In this document: piece after piece, positions 1-7,840 of the stretch
Numbering within the stretch: the first letter of the stretch is position 1
Layout: each line of letters begins with the position of its first letter
Assembly: GCA_021325015.1 (NCBI GenBank)
Contig: JAJPHY010000072.1
Location: 1 to 33,529, forward strand
DNA: 33,529 nucleotides
Reading direction: 5' to 3'
From: Actinomycetota bacterium
Lineage (GTDB): Bacteria > Actinomycetota > UBA4738 > HRBIN12
Notes under the pieces: generated by a model
The model's input: only the letters and a program-made list of their open reading frames with translations
What the model was told of the DNA's origin: nothing
Databases searched by the model: none
Translations under genes and position numbers: made by a program

Positions 1-1052
1 AGGGCATGCAGTTCGACAAGGGCTACATCTCGCCGTACTTCGTCACCGACCAGGAGCGCATGGAGGCGGTCCTCGAGGACCCCTACATCGCGTTCGTGAA
101 CAAGAAGGTCTCGAGCGTTCAGGAGCTCCTCCCGCTGCTCGAGAAGGTGCTGCAGGCCGGCAAGCCGCTCCTCCTGGTGGCCGAGGACGTCGAGGGCGAG
201 GCGCTCGCGACGCTGGTCGTCAACAAGATCCGCGGCACGTTCAACGCCGTGGCCGTCAAGGCCCCCGGGTTCGGCGAGCGGCGCAAGGCCATGCTGCAGG
301 ACATGGCGATCCTGACCGGCGGCCAGGTGATCAGCGAGGAGCTCGGCCTCAAGCTCGAGAACGTCGGCCTCGACGTGCTCGGTCGCGCCCGCAAGGTGGT
401 CGTCACCAAGGACGACACGACGATCGTCGAGGGCGCGGGGGACGAGGCCGAGGTCAAGGGTCGCGTCAACCAGATCAAGGCCGAGATCGAGAAGACCGAC
501 TCCGACTGGGATCGCGAGAAGCTCCAGGAGCGCCTGGCCAAGCTGGCCGGGGGCGTGGCCGTCGTCAAGGTCGGCGCGGCCACCGAGGTGGAGCTGAAGG
601 AGAAGAAGCACCGGATCGAGGACGCGCTCTCGGCCACGCGCGCGGCCATCGAGGAGGGCATCGTGCCCGGCGGCGGGGTGGCCCTGATCCGCGCCGAGGA
701 GGCCGTCGACAAGCTCGACCTCACCGGCGACGAGGCGACCGGGGCCAAGATCGTTCGCGACGCCCTCTCGGAGCCCGCGCGCCTGATCGCCCACAACGCC
801 GGCGCGGAGGGGGCGGTGATCGTCCAGCAGATCCGCGCGGAGGGCGACGGTCGCGGCTACGACGCGGCGACCGGCCGCTGGGTCGACATGGTGCAGGCGG
901 GGATCATCGACCCGGCCAAGGTCACCCGCTCCGCGCTGCAGAACGCCGCGTCGATCGCGGCGCTCGTGCTGACGACCGAGAGCACGGTGGTCGAGAAGCC
1001 CGAGGAGGAGGAGCCGGCGGCGGCCGGCGGCGGCCACGGTCACGTGCACTAG
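1..1052 (+). CDS. groL: 60 kDa chaperonin GroEL, 5'-truncated by window edge; His-containing C-terminal tail
   Basis: Frame open from the window edge (the ATG at 6 is internal). Contains [77 protein letters not shown]. Ends GGGHGHVH. Confidence 0.97.
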   Translation, partial: GMQFDKGYISPYFVTDQERMEAVLEDPYIAFVNKKVSSVQELLPLLEKVLQAGKPLLLVAEDVEGEALATLVVNKIRGTFNAVAVKAPGFGERRKAMLQDMAILTGGQVISEELGLKLENVGLDVLGRARKVVVTKDDTTIVEGAGDEAEVKGRVNQIKAEIEKTDSDWDREKLQERLAKLAGGVAVVKVGAATEVELKEKKHRIEDALSATRAAIEEGIVPGGGVALIRAEEAVDKLDLTGDEATGAKIVRDALSEPARLIAHNAGAEGAVIVQQIRAEGDGRGYDAATGRWVDMVQAGIIDPAKVTRSALQNAASIAALVLTTESTVVEKPEEEEPAAAGGGHGHVH

Positions 1053-1079
1053 TCCGTTACAGACTAGTACCGCGGCGAC

Positions 1080-1115
1080 CGCGAACGGGGCCGGGGCGAT
1101 CCGGCCCCGTTCGCG
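1080..1115. terminator. Hairpin between convergent groEL and membrane gene; likely bidirectional terminator
   Basis: Perfect 15-bp inverted repeat cgcgaacggggccgg / ccggccccgttcgcg with 6-nt loop, between convergent stops. No clear U-tract. Confidence 0.6.
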
Positions 1116-1523
1116 CTACTCCGGCTGGCGCTGGAGCCCGATCCGGCCGAGCGCGAGCAGGAGCAGGGCGGCGAAGACGGCGCTCACGCCCCCTCCCGTC
1201 CACCAGGGCCAGGCCGCCGCGTGCTTCGGCAGGCCGACGAGGGCGTTCAGCGCCAACACCGCGGTCGTGCCGAGCTCGAGGAGCACGAACGCCCAGCTCC
1301 ACCACCAGAGCTCCTCCAGCCGCTGCGCGACCAGCACCATGAGCATCGCGAGCACGACCGCCATGACCGCGGCGGCACGCAGCCAGGCGTACTCGCCGAG
1401 CGGCGGCTGCGAGAGCACCGTGCGCACCAGCCACCTGGGGACGATCCCGGCCGCGAAACCCCAGAGAGTCCACAGCGCCGCCCGGACGAACAGGGTCGTT
1501 CGCAGGAGCCTCACGCATGCCAT
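1116..1523 (-). CDS. Small integral membrane protein (about 4 TM), unknown function
   Basis: 135-aa ORF with several hydrophobic stretches (e.g. AAAVMAVVLAMLMVLV, AVFAALLLLALG). Confidence 0.6.
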   Translation of the reverse strand: MACVRLLRTTLFVRAALWTLWGFAAGIVPRWLVRTVLSQPPLGEYAWLRAAAVMAVVLAMLMVLVAQRLEELWWWSWAFVLLELGTTAVLALNALVGLPKHAAAWPWWTGGGVSAVFAALLLLALGRIGLQRQPE

Positions 1524-1557
1524 TCTCGCAGCTTGGTCGGCCCGTCGAGCCGGTTGG

Positions 1558-1597
1558 TAGGATGAGCCGCCGAGCCGTGGCGGGCCGCCCGGCTCGG
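1558..1597 (+). promoter_or_regulatory. Candidate promoter -10 (TAGGAT, 1558-1563) followed by a 5'-proximal hairpin in the AlkP-cysC leader
   Basis: TAGGAT, then ccgagccg(1570-1577)...cggctcgg(1590-1597), a perfect 8-bp stem starting about where transcription would begin. Confidence 0.35.
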
Positions 1598-1626
1598 TTT
1601 CCGTGACGACTCACGAAGGACGGACC

Positions 1627-3018
1627 ATGATCCAGGGACCCCGGGTCGCCGTGATCGGGCTCGACTGCGCCGCGGCCCCGCTCGTCTTCGGCGACCTCGC
1701 CTCGGAGATGCCGAACCTCCACAAGCTGATGAGCGGCGGCCTGCACGGCGAGCTCGACAGCATCACCCCGCCGATCACGGTGCCCGCGTGGGCGTGCTCG
1801 ATGAGCGGCACCACGCCGGGCCAGCTCGGCATCTACGGGTTCCGCAACCGCAAGGATCACTCCTACGACGGCCTGTCGATCGCGACCTCCGAGTCGGTGA
1901 CCGAGCCCGCGGTGTGGGACCTCCTCGGGCGGCGCGGCGGGAGGTCCGTGCTGCTCGGAGTGCCGCCCGGGTACCCGCCCAAGCCCGTCGAGGGCTGGCG
2001 GGTCTCGTGCTTCCTCACGCCGCCCTCGGCCAAGAGCTACACCCACCCGGTGGAGCTCGCGGCCGAGATCGAGGAGGAGCTCGGGGGCGAGCCCTACCTC
2101 TTCGACATCCCCAACTTCCGAGAGAAGGGGATGGAGTTCGTGATGCAGCAGCTGTTCGCGATGACCAAGCGCCGGTTCCAGGTCGCCCGGCGCCTGATCG
2201 TCGACAAGCCGTGGGACTTCTTCATGATGGTCGAGATGGGCCTGGACCGGCTCCAGCACGTGTTCTGGCAGTGCTGGGACCCGGGGCACCCCAAGTACGA
2301 GCCGGGCAACCCGTTCGAGTCGGCCTTCCCCGAGTACTTCCGCTACCTCGACTCCGAGATCGGCTCGCTCCTCGAGCTCATCCCCGACGACGCCGTCACG
2401 ATCGTGATGTCCGACCACGGCGCGCGGCGGATGGAGGGCGGGGTCTGCATCAACGACTGGCTGATGCGCGAGGGGTACCTGAGGATGTCCGAGCCGCTCT
2501 CCGGCGTCACGCCGATCGCGAAGGCCCCGATCGACTGGAGCCGCACCGTGGCGTGGGGGGACGGAGGCTACTACGGCCGCCTGTTCCTGAACGTGAGGGG
2601 CCGCGAGCCGCAGGGCGTGATCGAGCCCGGGCGGTACGAGGAGGTCCGGGACGAGCTGATCGCCAAGCTCGAGGCGGGGACGGGTCCCGACGGCCAGCCG
2701 CTCGGGACGCGAGTGTTCAAGCCGCAGGAGGTCTACCCGGACGTTCGGGGCGTCGCGCCCGATCTCATCGTGTACTTCGGGGACCTGCGGTGGCGCTCGG
2801 TCGGCACCGTCGGCAACCCCGACATCTTCACGCACGAGAACGACACCGGGCCGGACGGAGCCAACCACGATCGAGCGGGGATCTTCGTCATGTCGGGGCT
2901 TCCGGGCCAGCCGACCGGGCGGGTGGAGGGCCTTCGCCTGATCGACGTCGGTCCGACGATCATGGATCTGTTCGGCATCGAGACGCCCGAGGGGGCGGTC
3001 GGAAGGAGCTTTCGGTGA
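1627..3018 (+). CDS. AlkP-superfamily phosphohydrolase/phosphodiesterase (COG3379-like)
   Basis: VAVIGLDCAAAPLVFGDL...TPPITVPAWACSMSGTTPGQLGIYGF, VMSDHGARRM, NHDRAGIFVMSG; no signal peptide. ATG 1627 preceded by gaagga; alternative GTG at 1603. Confidence 0.8.
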   Translation: MIQGPRVAVIGLDCAAAPLVFGDLASEMPNLHKLMSGGLHGELDSITPPITVPAWACSMSGTTPGQLGIYGFRNRKDHSYDGLSIATSESVTEPAVWDLLGRRGGRSVLLGVPPGYPPKPVEGWRVSCFLTPPSAKSYTHPVELAAEIEEELGGEPYLFDIPNFREKGMEFVMQQLFAMTKRRFQVARRLIVDKPWDFFMMVEMGLDRLQHVFWQCWDPGHPKYEPGNPFESAFPEYFRYLDSEIGSLLELIPDDAVTIVMSDHGARRMEGGVCINDWLMREGYLRMSEPLSGVTPIAKAPIDWSRTVAWGDGGYYGRLFLNVRGREPQGVIEPGRYEEVRDELIAKLEAGTGPDGQPLGTRVFKPQEVYPDVRGVAPDLIVYFGDLRWRSVGTVGNPDIFTHENDTGPDGANHDRAGIFVMSGLPGQPTGRVEGLRLIDVGPTIMDLFGIETPEGAVGRSFR

Positions 3019-3650
3019 CGCACCATCCGGAGCAGCGGGGGTTCACCGTCTGGTTCACGGGGCTGTCGGGGGCCGGGAAGTCCACGATCGCCGAGATGCT
3101 CTACCACGAGCTGAAGGCCCGGGGGATGAAGACCGAGATCCTGGACGGCGATGAGGTGCGCAAGAACCTCTCCAAGGGGCTCGGCTTCTCCAAGGAGGAC
3201 CGGGACACGAACATCCTGCGGATCGGGTACGTGGCCCAGCTCCTCACCCGCAACGGCGTGGCCACGATCTGCTGCCCGATCTCGCCGTACCGCGAGACGC
3301 GCGACCGGGTGCGCACGATGATCGGCGAGTTCGTCGAGGTCTACGTGTACGCGACGGTGGAGGAGATCGCCGCCCACCGGGACCCCAAGGGCCTGTACAA
3401 GAAGGCGCTCGCCGGCGAGCTCACGGGGTTCACCGGCGTCGACGACCCCTACGAACCGCCGCTCGCGCCGGAGCTCGTGATCGACACGATGAACGAGACG
3501 CCTCGGGAGTCCCTCCAGCACGTGCTCGATACGCTCGCGAACCTCGGCTACATCCAGGACCCGACGATCCTGGTCGAGGGACCGAAGCTGCACTCGGGGC
3601 TCACCGACCTTCGCGTGACCGAGACCGGCCACGTCGCCGAAGGGCGGTAG
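3015..3650 (+). CDS. cysC: Adenylyl-sulfate kinase
   Basis: GFTVWFTGLSGAGKSTIA (P-loop), LDGDEVRKNLSKGLGFSKEDRDTNILRIGYVA, CCPISPYRETRDRVR, DPKGLYKKALAGELTGFTGVDDPYEPP. GTG start overlaps upstream stop (GTGA); SD ggaaggag. Confidence 0.9.
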   Translation: MTHHPEQRGFTVWFTGLSGAGKSTIAEMLYHELKARGMKTEILDGDEVRKNLSKGLGFSKEDRDTNILRIGYVAQLLTRNGVATICCPISPYRETRDRVRTMIGEFVEVYVYATVEEIAAHRDPKGLYKKALAGELTGFTGVDDPYEPPLAPELVIDTMNETPRESLQHVLDTLANLGYIQDPTILVEGPKLHSGLTDLRVTETGHVAEGR

Positions 3651-3695
3651 GCGGCCGCCGGGCCCGGCCGGCCCGCAGACGCGCTCGGCGGGAGC

Positions 3696-4151
3696 TCAGC
3701 GGTGGGCGATCTCGTCCCGCGCGCGGGCTCCGTTTCCCGAGGCCGCCTCGAGGTCGGGCAGCACGATGAACGGCCCGGTCTCGGGCGCCGCCGCCCGTGC
3801 GAGCGCCGCCTCGGCCCGCGCGTGCTCCCGGAGGAAGTCCCTGCGGGCCGCCGCGAGCTCGGCGCGGAGGAGGTCGTTCACCCCCTCGCGACGGTCGTTG
3901 GCGTCCTCGGCCTCGAGCCGGCGGGCGGTCTGCGCCTCCAGCCCCTCGAGCAGGGCGCCCGCCTCGGCCCGGAGCTCGAGGGCGAGGGCCTCGGCGCCGG
4001 CGAGCCGGGACTCGAGCTCCCGGACGCGGGCTCGGGCCTCGCGCTCGCGCTCGGTCGCTGCGAGGACCCGAGCGTCCCGCTCGGCGAGCGCGATCCGAAC
4101 GCTCCGCCGCGAGTAGCCGAACAGTCCTCGCCGCAGCCGCGGTCCGTCCAT
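3696..4151 (-). CDS. Coiled-coil protein, DivIVA-like N-terminal hint; unknown function
   Basis: Arg/Glu/Ala heptad-rich ORF; N-term MDGPRLRRGLFGYSRRSVRIALAERDARV; ATG 4151 preceded by gaggtg on the minus strand. Confidence 0.5.
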   Translation of the reverse strand: MDGPRLRRGLFGYSRRSVRIALAERDARVLAATEREREARARVRELESRLAGAEALALELRAEAGALLEGLEAQTARRLEAEDANDRREGVNDLLRAELAAARRDFLREHARAEAALARAAAPETGPFIVLPDLEAASGNGARARDEIAHR

Positions 4152-4254
4152 CGAGCACCACCTCGGAGGTCGGGGGCTTGCGAGCCCGATGATGAGGCCC
4201 GCGCGGGCCGGGTTCAATCACCGTCCGACCAGCCCCCCGGGACGGATCGCGTGG

Positions 4255-4332
4255 TACCTTCCAGACATGTCGGCAGGCTGACGCCCATCCGGTGGTTCCG
4301 GGTGGGCGTCTCGCGCACCTTGGGGGAGACGC
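4255..4332 (+). promoter_or_regulatory. Candidate regulatory leader of guaB3: -10 TACCTT, leaderless uORF MSAG*, two mutually exclusive hairpins
   Basis: TACCTT 4255-4260; ATGTCGGCAGGCTGA 4267-4281; hairpin A 4280-4292/4298-4310 (13 bp incl. one G-U); hairpin B GCGTCTC 4306-4312 / GAGACGC 4326-4332, ending directly before ATG 4333 and covering part of SD GGGGGAG (4322-4328). Confidence 0.45.
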
Positions 4333-5493
4333 ATGGAGATCGAGGTCGGCATCGGTAAGACGGCGCGCCGCGCCTACGGGTTCGACGAGGTGGCGATCGT
4401 GCCGTCCCGGCGCACGCGCGACCCCGACGACGTGGACATCTCCTGGGAGATCGACGCGTACCGCTTCGAGCTCCCGATGATGGCCGCGGCCATGGACGCG
4501 GCCGTCTCGCCGGCCACCGCGATCGAGGTCGGCCGGCTCGGCGGCCTGGCCTGCCTGAACCTCGAGGGCCTCCAGACCCGCTACGAGGATCCCGAGCCGC
4601 TGTTCGAGGAGATCGCCTCGCTTCCCGACGAGAAGGCCACGCGCCGGATGCAGGAGATCTACCGGGAGCCGGTGAAGGAGGAGCTGATCGTCCGCCGGAT
4701 CCGCGAGATCAAGGAAGGGGGCGTGGTCGCCTGCGCCTCGCTCACCCCGCAGCGGGTCCGGCAGTACGCGAACCTGGTGCTCGAGGCCGAGCTCGACCTC
4801 CTGGTGATCCAGGGGACGGTGGTCTCCGCCGAGCACGTGTCGACCCGCACCGAGCCGCTGAACCTCAAGGAGTTCATCGCGACGTTCGACCTGCCGGTCA
4901 TCGTCGGGGGGTGCGCCTCGTTCCAGACCGCGCTCCACCTCATGCGGACCGGCGCGGTCGGCGTGCTGGTCGGCGTCGGTCCGGGAAACGCCTGCACGAC
5001 GCGCGGCGTGATCGGCGTCGGGGTGCCGCAGGCCACCGCGATCGCGGACGCGGCGGCCGCTCGCTCGGAGCACCTGCGGGAGACCGGCCGCTACTGCCAC
5101 GTGATCGCCGACGGCGGCATGCGGACCGGCGGCGACATCGCCAAGGCGATCGCCTGCGGCGCCGACGCCGTGATGATCGGCTCGCCGCTCACCCGCGCGT
5201 ACGAGGCGCCCGGGCGCGGGTTCCACTGGGGCATGGCCACGTTCCATCCGACGCTTCCGCGCGGGGCGAGGGTGAGGACGCAGCAGGTGGCCTCGCTCCG
5301 GGAGATCCTGGTCGGACCGGCGCACGAGAACGACGGCGCGTTCAACCTGTTCGGCGCGCTCGCGACCTCGATGGCGACGACGGGCTACGCCACGATCAAG
5401 GAGTTCCAGAAGGCCGAGCTCGTCATCGCGCCGGGGATCAAGACCGAGGGCAAGACCTACCAGACGCAGCAGCGCGTCGGGATGGGGCATTGA
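4333..5493 (+). CDS. guaB3: GuaB3-family IMP dehydrogenase (no CBS domains)
   Basis: [35 protein letters not shown]..., [53 protein letters not shown]; 386 aa, followed by guaA. Confidence 0.93.
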   Translation: MEIEVGIGKTARRAYGFDEVAIVPSRRTRDPDDVDISWEIDAYRFELPMMAAAMDAAVSPATAIEVGRLGGLACLNLEGLQTRYEDPEPLFEEIASLPDEKATRRMQEIYREPVKEELIVRRIREIKEGGVVACASLTPQRVRQYANLVLEAELDLLVIQGTVVSAEHVSTRTEPLNLKEFIATFDLPVIVGGCASFQTALHLMRTGAVGVLVGVGPGNACTTRGVIGVGVPQATAIADAAAARSEHLRETGRYCHVIADGGMRTGGDIAKAIACGADAVMIGSPLTRAYEAPGRGFHWGMATFHPTLPRGARVRTQQVASLREILVGPAHENDGAFNLFGALATSMATTGYATIKEFQKAELVIAPGIKTEGKTYQTQQRVGMGH

Positions 5494-5497
5494 GCGC

Positions 5498-7069
5498 GTG
5501 AGCCCGGACACGACCTCCGAGCGGCCGTCGAAGCGCTCGGAGACGCGCCCGGTCCTCGTCGTGGACCTCGGGGCCCAGTACGCGCAGCTCATCGCGAGAC
5601 GCGTCCGCGAGTGCCGCGTCTACTCCGAGATCGTGCCGCACGACCTGTCGCCGGCCGAGCTGAAGGCCCGGCGGCCCGCGGGGCTGATCCTGTCGGGCGG
5701 CCCGGCGTCCGTGTACGAGCCCGGCGCCCCCTCGGTCGACCCCGGCGTGTTCCGGCTCGGGGTCCCGGTCCTCGGGATCTGCTACGGCCACCAGCTCATG
5801 GCACGCGAGCTCGGGGGCGAGGTCCGCGCGACGGGCCTTCGCGAGTACGGGCGCACGACCCTGGCCGTGGACGAGCCGGGTGTGCTCCTGCCCGATCTGC
5901 CGCCCGAGGACACGGTCTGGATGAGCCACGGCGACGCCGTCACCCGGCCGCCGGAGGGCTTTCGGGTGACGGCCCACACCGAGGCCTCGGGCGTCGCCGC
6001 CATGGAGGACCGGCAGCGGGGGCTATTCGGGGTGCAGTTCCACCCGGAAGTGGCGCACACGCCCCGCGGGCTCGACGTGATGAAGCGGTTCCTCTACGAG
6101 GGATGTGGGCTGCTCCCGGACTGGACGCCGGCCAACGTGATCGAGCGCTCGGTCGCGCGGATCCGCGAGCAGGTCGGGGCGGACGCGGTGGTCTGCGCGC
6201 TCTCCGGGGGGGTGGACTCGGCGGTGGCCGCGCTCCTGGTCCACCGGGCGGTCGGGGACCAGCTGACGTGCGTGTTCGTCGATACCGGGCTGCTCCGCGA
6301 TGGCGAGCCCGAACAGGTCGAGGACGCGTTCTCGCGGCACTTCCGCGTCCCGCTCGTCCACGTGAAGGCCGCCGACCGGTTCGTGGGGCGCCTGGCGGGC
6401 CTCACGGATCCGGAGGCGAAGCGCCGGGCGGTGGGCGAGGAGTTCATCCGCGTGTTCGAGGAGGCCGCGCGACCGCTCGCCGCGCGGTTCCTGGTCCAGG
6501 GGACGCTGTACCCCGACGTGATCGAGTCCGGCTCACGGACCGCGGCCCTTATCAAGAGCCACCACAACGTCGGCGGCCTCCCGGAGGTGATGGAGCTCGA
6601 GCTCGTCGAGCCGCTTCGGGATCTGTTCAAGGATGAGGTCCGGCGCGTCGGGGAGGAGCTGGGCCTGCCGGAGGAGATCGTGGGGCGCCAGCCCTTTCCC
6701 GGTCCCGGTCTTGCCGTGCGCATCGTGGGCGAGGTCACGCGCGAGCGCCTGGAGATCCTGCGAGCGGCCGACCGGATCGTGCAGGAGGAGGTCCGCCGGG
6801 CCGGCCTCCAAGGCGACCTGTGGCAGGCGTTCGCCGTGCTGCTCGCCGACGTCCGGAGCGTCGGCGTGATGGGGGATGGGCGCACGTACCAGCACCCCAT
6901 CGTCCTTCGCGCGGTGACGAGCGAGGACGCGATGACCGCCGACTGGGCCCGGCTGCCCTACGAGGTCCTCGAGCAAATCTCCTCCCGAGTGATCGCCGAG
7001 GTCCGCGGCGTCAACCGGGTCACCTACGACGTCACCAGCAAGCCGCCCGGCACGATCGAGTGGGAGTGA
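5498..7069 (+). CDS. guaA: GMP synthase (glutamine-hydrolysing)
   Basis: [28 protein letters not shown] (amidotransferase), [18 protein letters not shown] (PP-loop), [20 protein letters not shown]-term [18 protein letters not shown]. Confidence 0.98.
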   Translation: MSPDTTSERPSKRSETRPVLVVDLGAQYAQLIARRVRECRVYSEIVPHDLSPAELKARRPAGLILSGGPASVYEPGAPSVDPGVFRLGVPVLGICYGHQLMARELGGEVRATGLREYGRTTLAVDEPGVLLPDLPPEDTVWMSHGDAVTRPPEGFRVTAHTEASGVAAMEDRQRGLFGVQFHPEVAHTPRGLDVMKRFLYEGCGLLPDWTPANVIERSVARIREQVGADAVVCALSGGVDSAVAALLVHRAVGDQLTCVFVDTGLLRDGEPEQVEDAFSRHFRVPLVHVKAADRFVGRLAGLTDPEAKRRAVGEEFIRVFEEAARPLAARFLVQGTLYPDVIESGSRTAALIKSHHNVGGLPEVMELELVEPLRDLFKDEVRRVGEELGLPEEIVGRQPFPGPGLAVRIVGEVTRERLEILRAADRIVQEEVRRAGLQGDLWQAFAVLLADVRSVGVMGDGRTYQHPIVLRAVTSEDAMTADWARLPYEVLEQISSRVIAEVRGVNRVTYDVTSKPPGTIEWE

Positions 7070-7073
7070 CCCG

Positions 7074-7736
7074 CTAGGGCCCCGGGACGCGGTCGGCCGT
7101 GACGATCAGCCGGTTCGCGGCCGAGTACGGCGGGTCGCAGGTCGTGAGCACGAGGGTCGGCCTGACCGTCTGGTCCAGGACGACGCCCGATCCGGCCGAG
7201 GGGATGCTGAACACCCGGGTCACCCGGTAGCGGAACGTCCCGTACTTGGTCTCGAGCACGATCGGGTCGCCCACGCGCATCTGGTCCAGGTGGAAGAACG
7301 GGTGCAGGTACGTGGTGCGGTGGCCGGCGATCCCCACCCGCCCGTGGTCCTGCCACGGGTAGGCGGTGTCGGTGTAGTGGCCGGGGCCTTTCTCGAGGTC
7401 CGCCGTGTCGGTCCCCTCCACGACGACCATGTCGAGCGAGATCCGCGGGATCCGGATGATCGCGACGGCGCTGCCTGGGACGTGGACGGTGTCGACCCCA
7501 GGAGGGGGAGGCGTCTTCGTGTCCACCCGCCGCTCGAACGCCGCGCGGTGCGCCGACTGCCACCGCTGGGTGGTGAGGCCCGTTCCCCAGAGCAGCCAGC
7601 CGAGGTAGCCCGCGATCCCGAACGCGAGCGCGACGCAGAGCGTCCCGAGGATCCGGAGCGCCCGCCGGACGTCGAGCCCGCGCGCCCGGCCGGCGGCGAC
7701 CGGGGGCGCCTCGGGGGTCGAGGTCGTGTCCTGCAC
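7074..7736 (-). CDS. Class E sortase
   Basis: N-terminal TM, IPRISLDMVVVEGTDTADLEKGPGHY, GIAGHRTTY (catalytic His), LVLTTCDPPYSAANRLIV (catalytic Cys in TLTTC-like motif, downstream Arg). Confidence 0.88.
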   Translation of the reverse strand: MQDTTSTPEAPPVAAGRARGLDVRRALRILGTLCVALAFGIAGYLGWLLWGTGLTTQRWQSAHRAAFERRVDTKTPPPPGVDTVHVPGSAVAIIRIPRISLDMVVVEGTDTADLEKGPGHYTDTAYPWQDHGRVGIAGHRTTYLHPFFHLDQMRVGDPIVLETKYGTFRYRVTRVFSIPSAGSGVVLDQTVRPTLVLTTCDPPYSAANRLIVTADRVPGP

Positions 7737-7824
7737 GGCACGAGTGTGCCAGAACTCGGGCGGATCTCGGGCCCGAGGGATCGTTGCGGAGACCGCCGCC
7801 CATCGTCCGGTCCGGCCGCCCCCC

Positions 7825-7840
7825 TACAATGCTCCCCGTG
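7825..7840 (+). promoter_or_regulatory. Leaderless promoter: TACAAT-N7-GTG
   Basis: TACAAT 7825-7830, 7 nt before GTG 7838; no SD. Confidence 0.5.

Noticed and set aside
1057-2868. 603-aa minus-strand ORF opposite the AlkP gene
   Set aside because: Arg/Pro/Gly/His-rich low-complexity translation antisense to a convincing gene; typical high-GC frame artefact.
4280-4310. Rho-independent terminator call for hairpin A
   Set aside because: No U-tract follows, and the upstream gene is divergent, so nothing would be terminated there.
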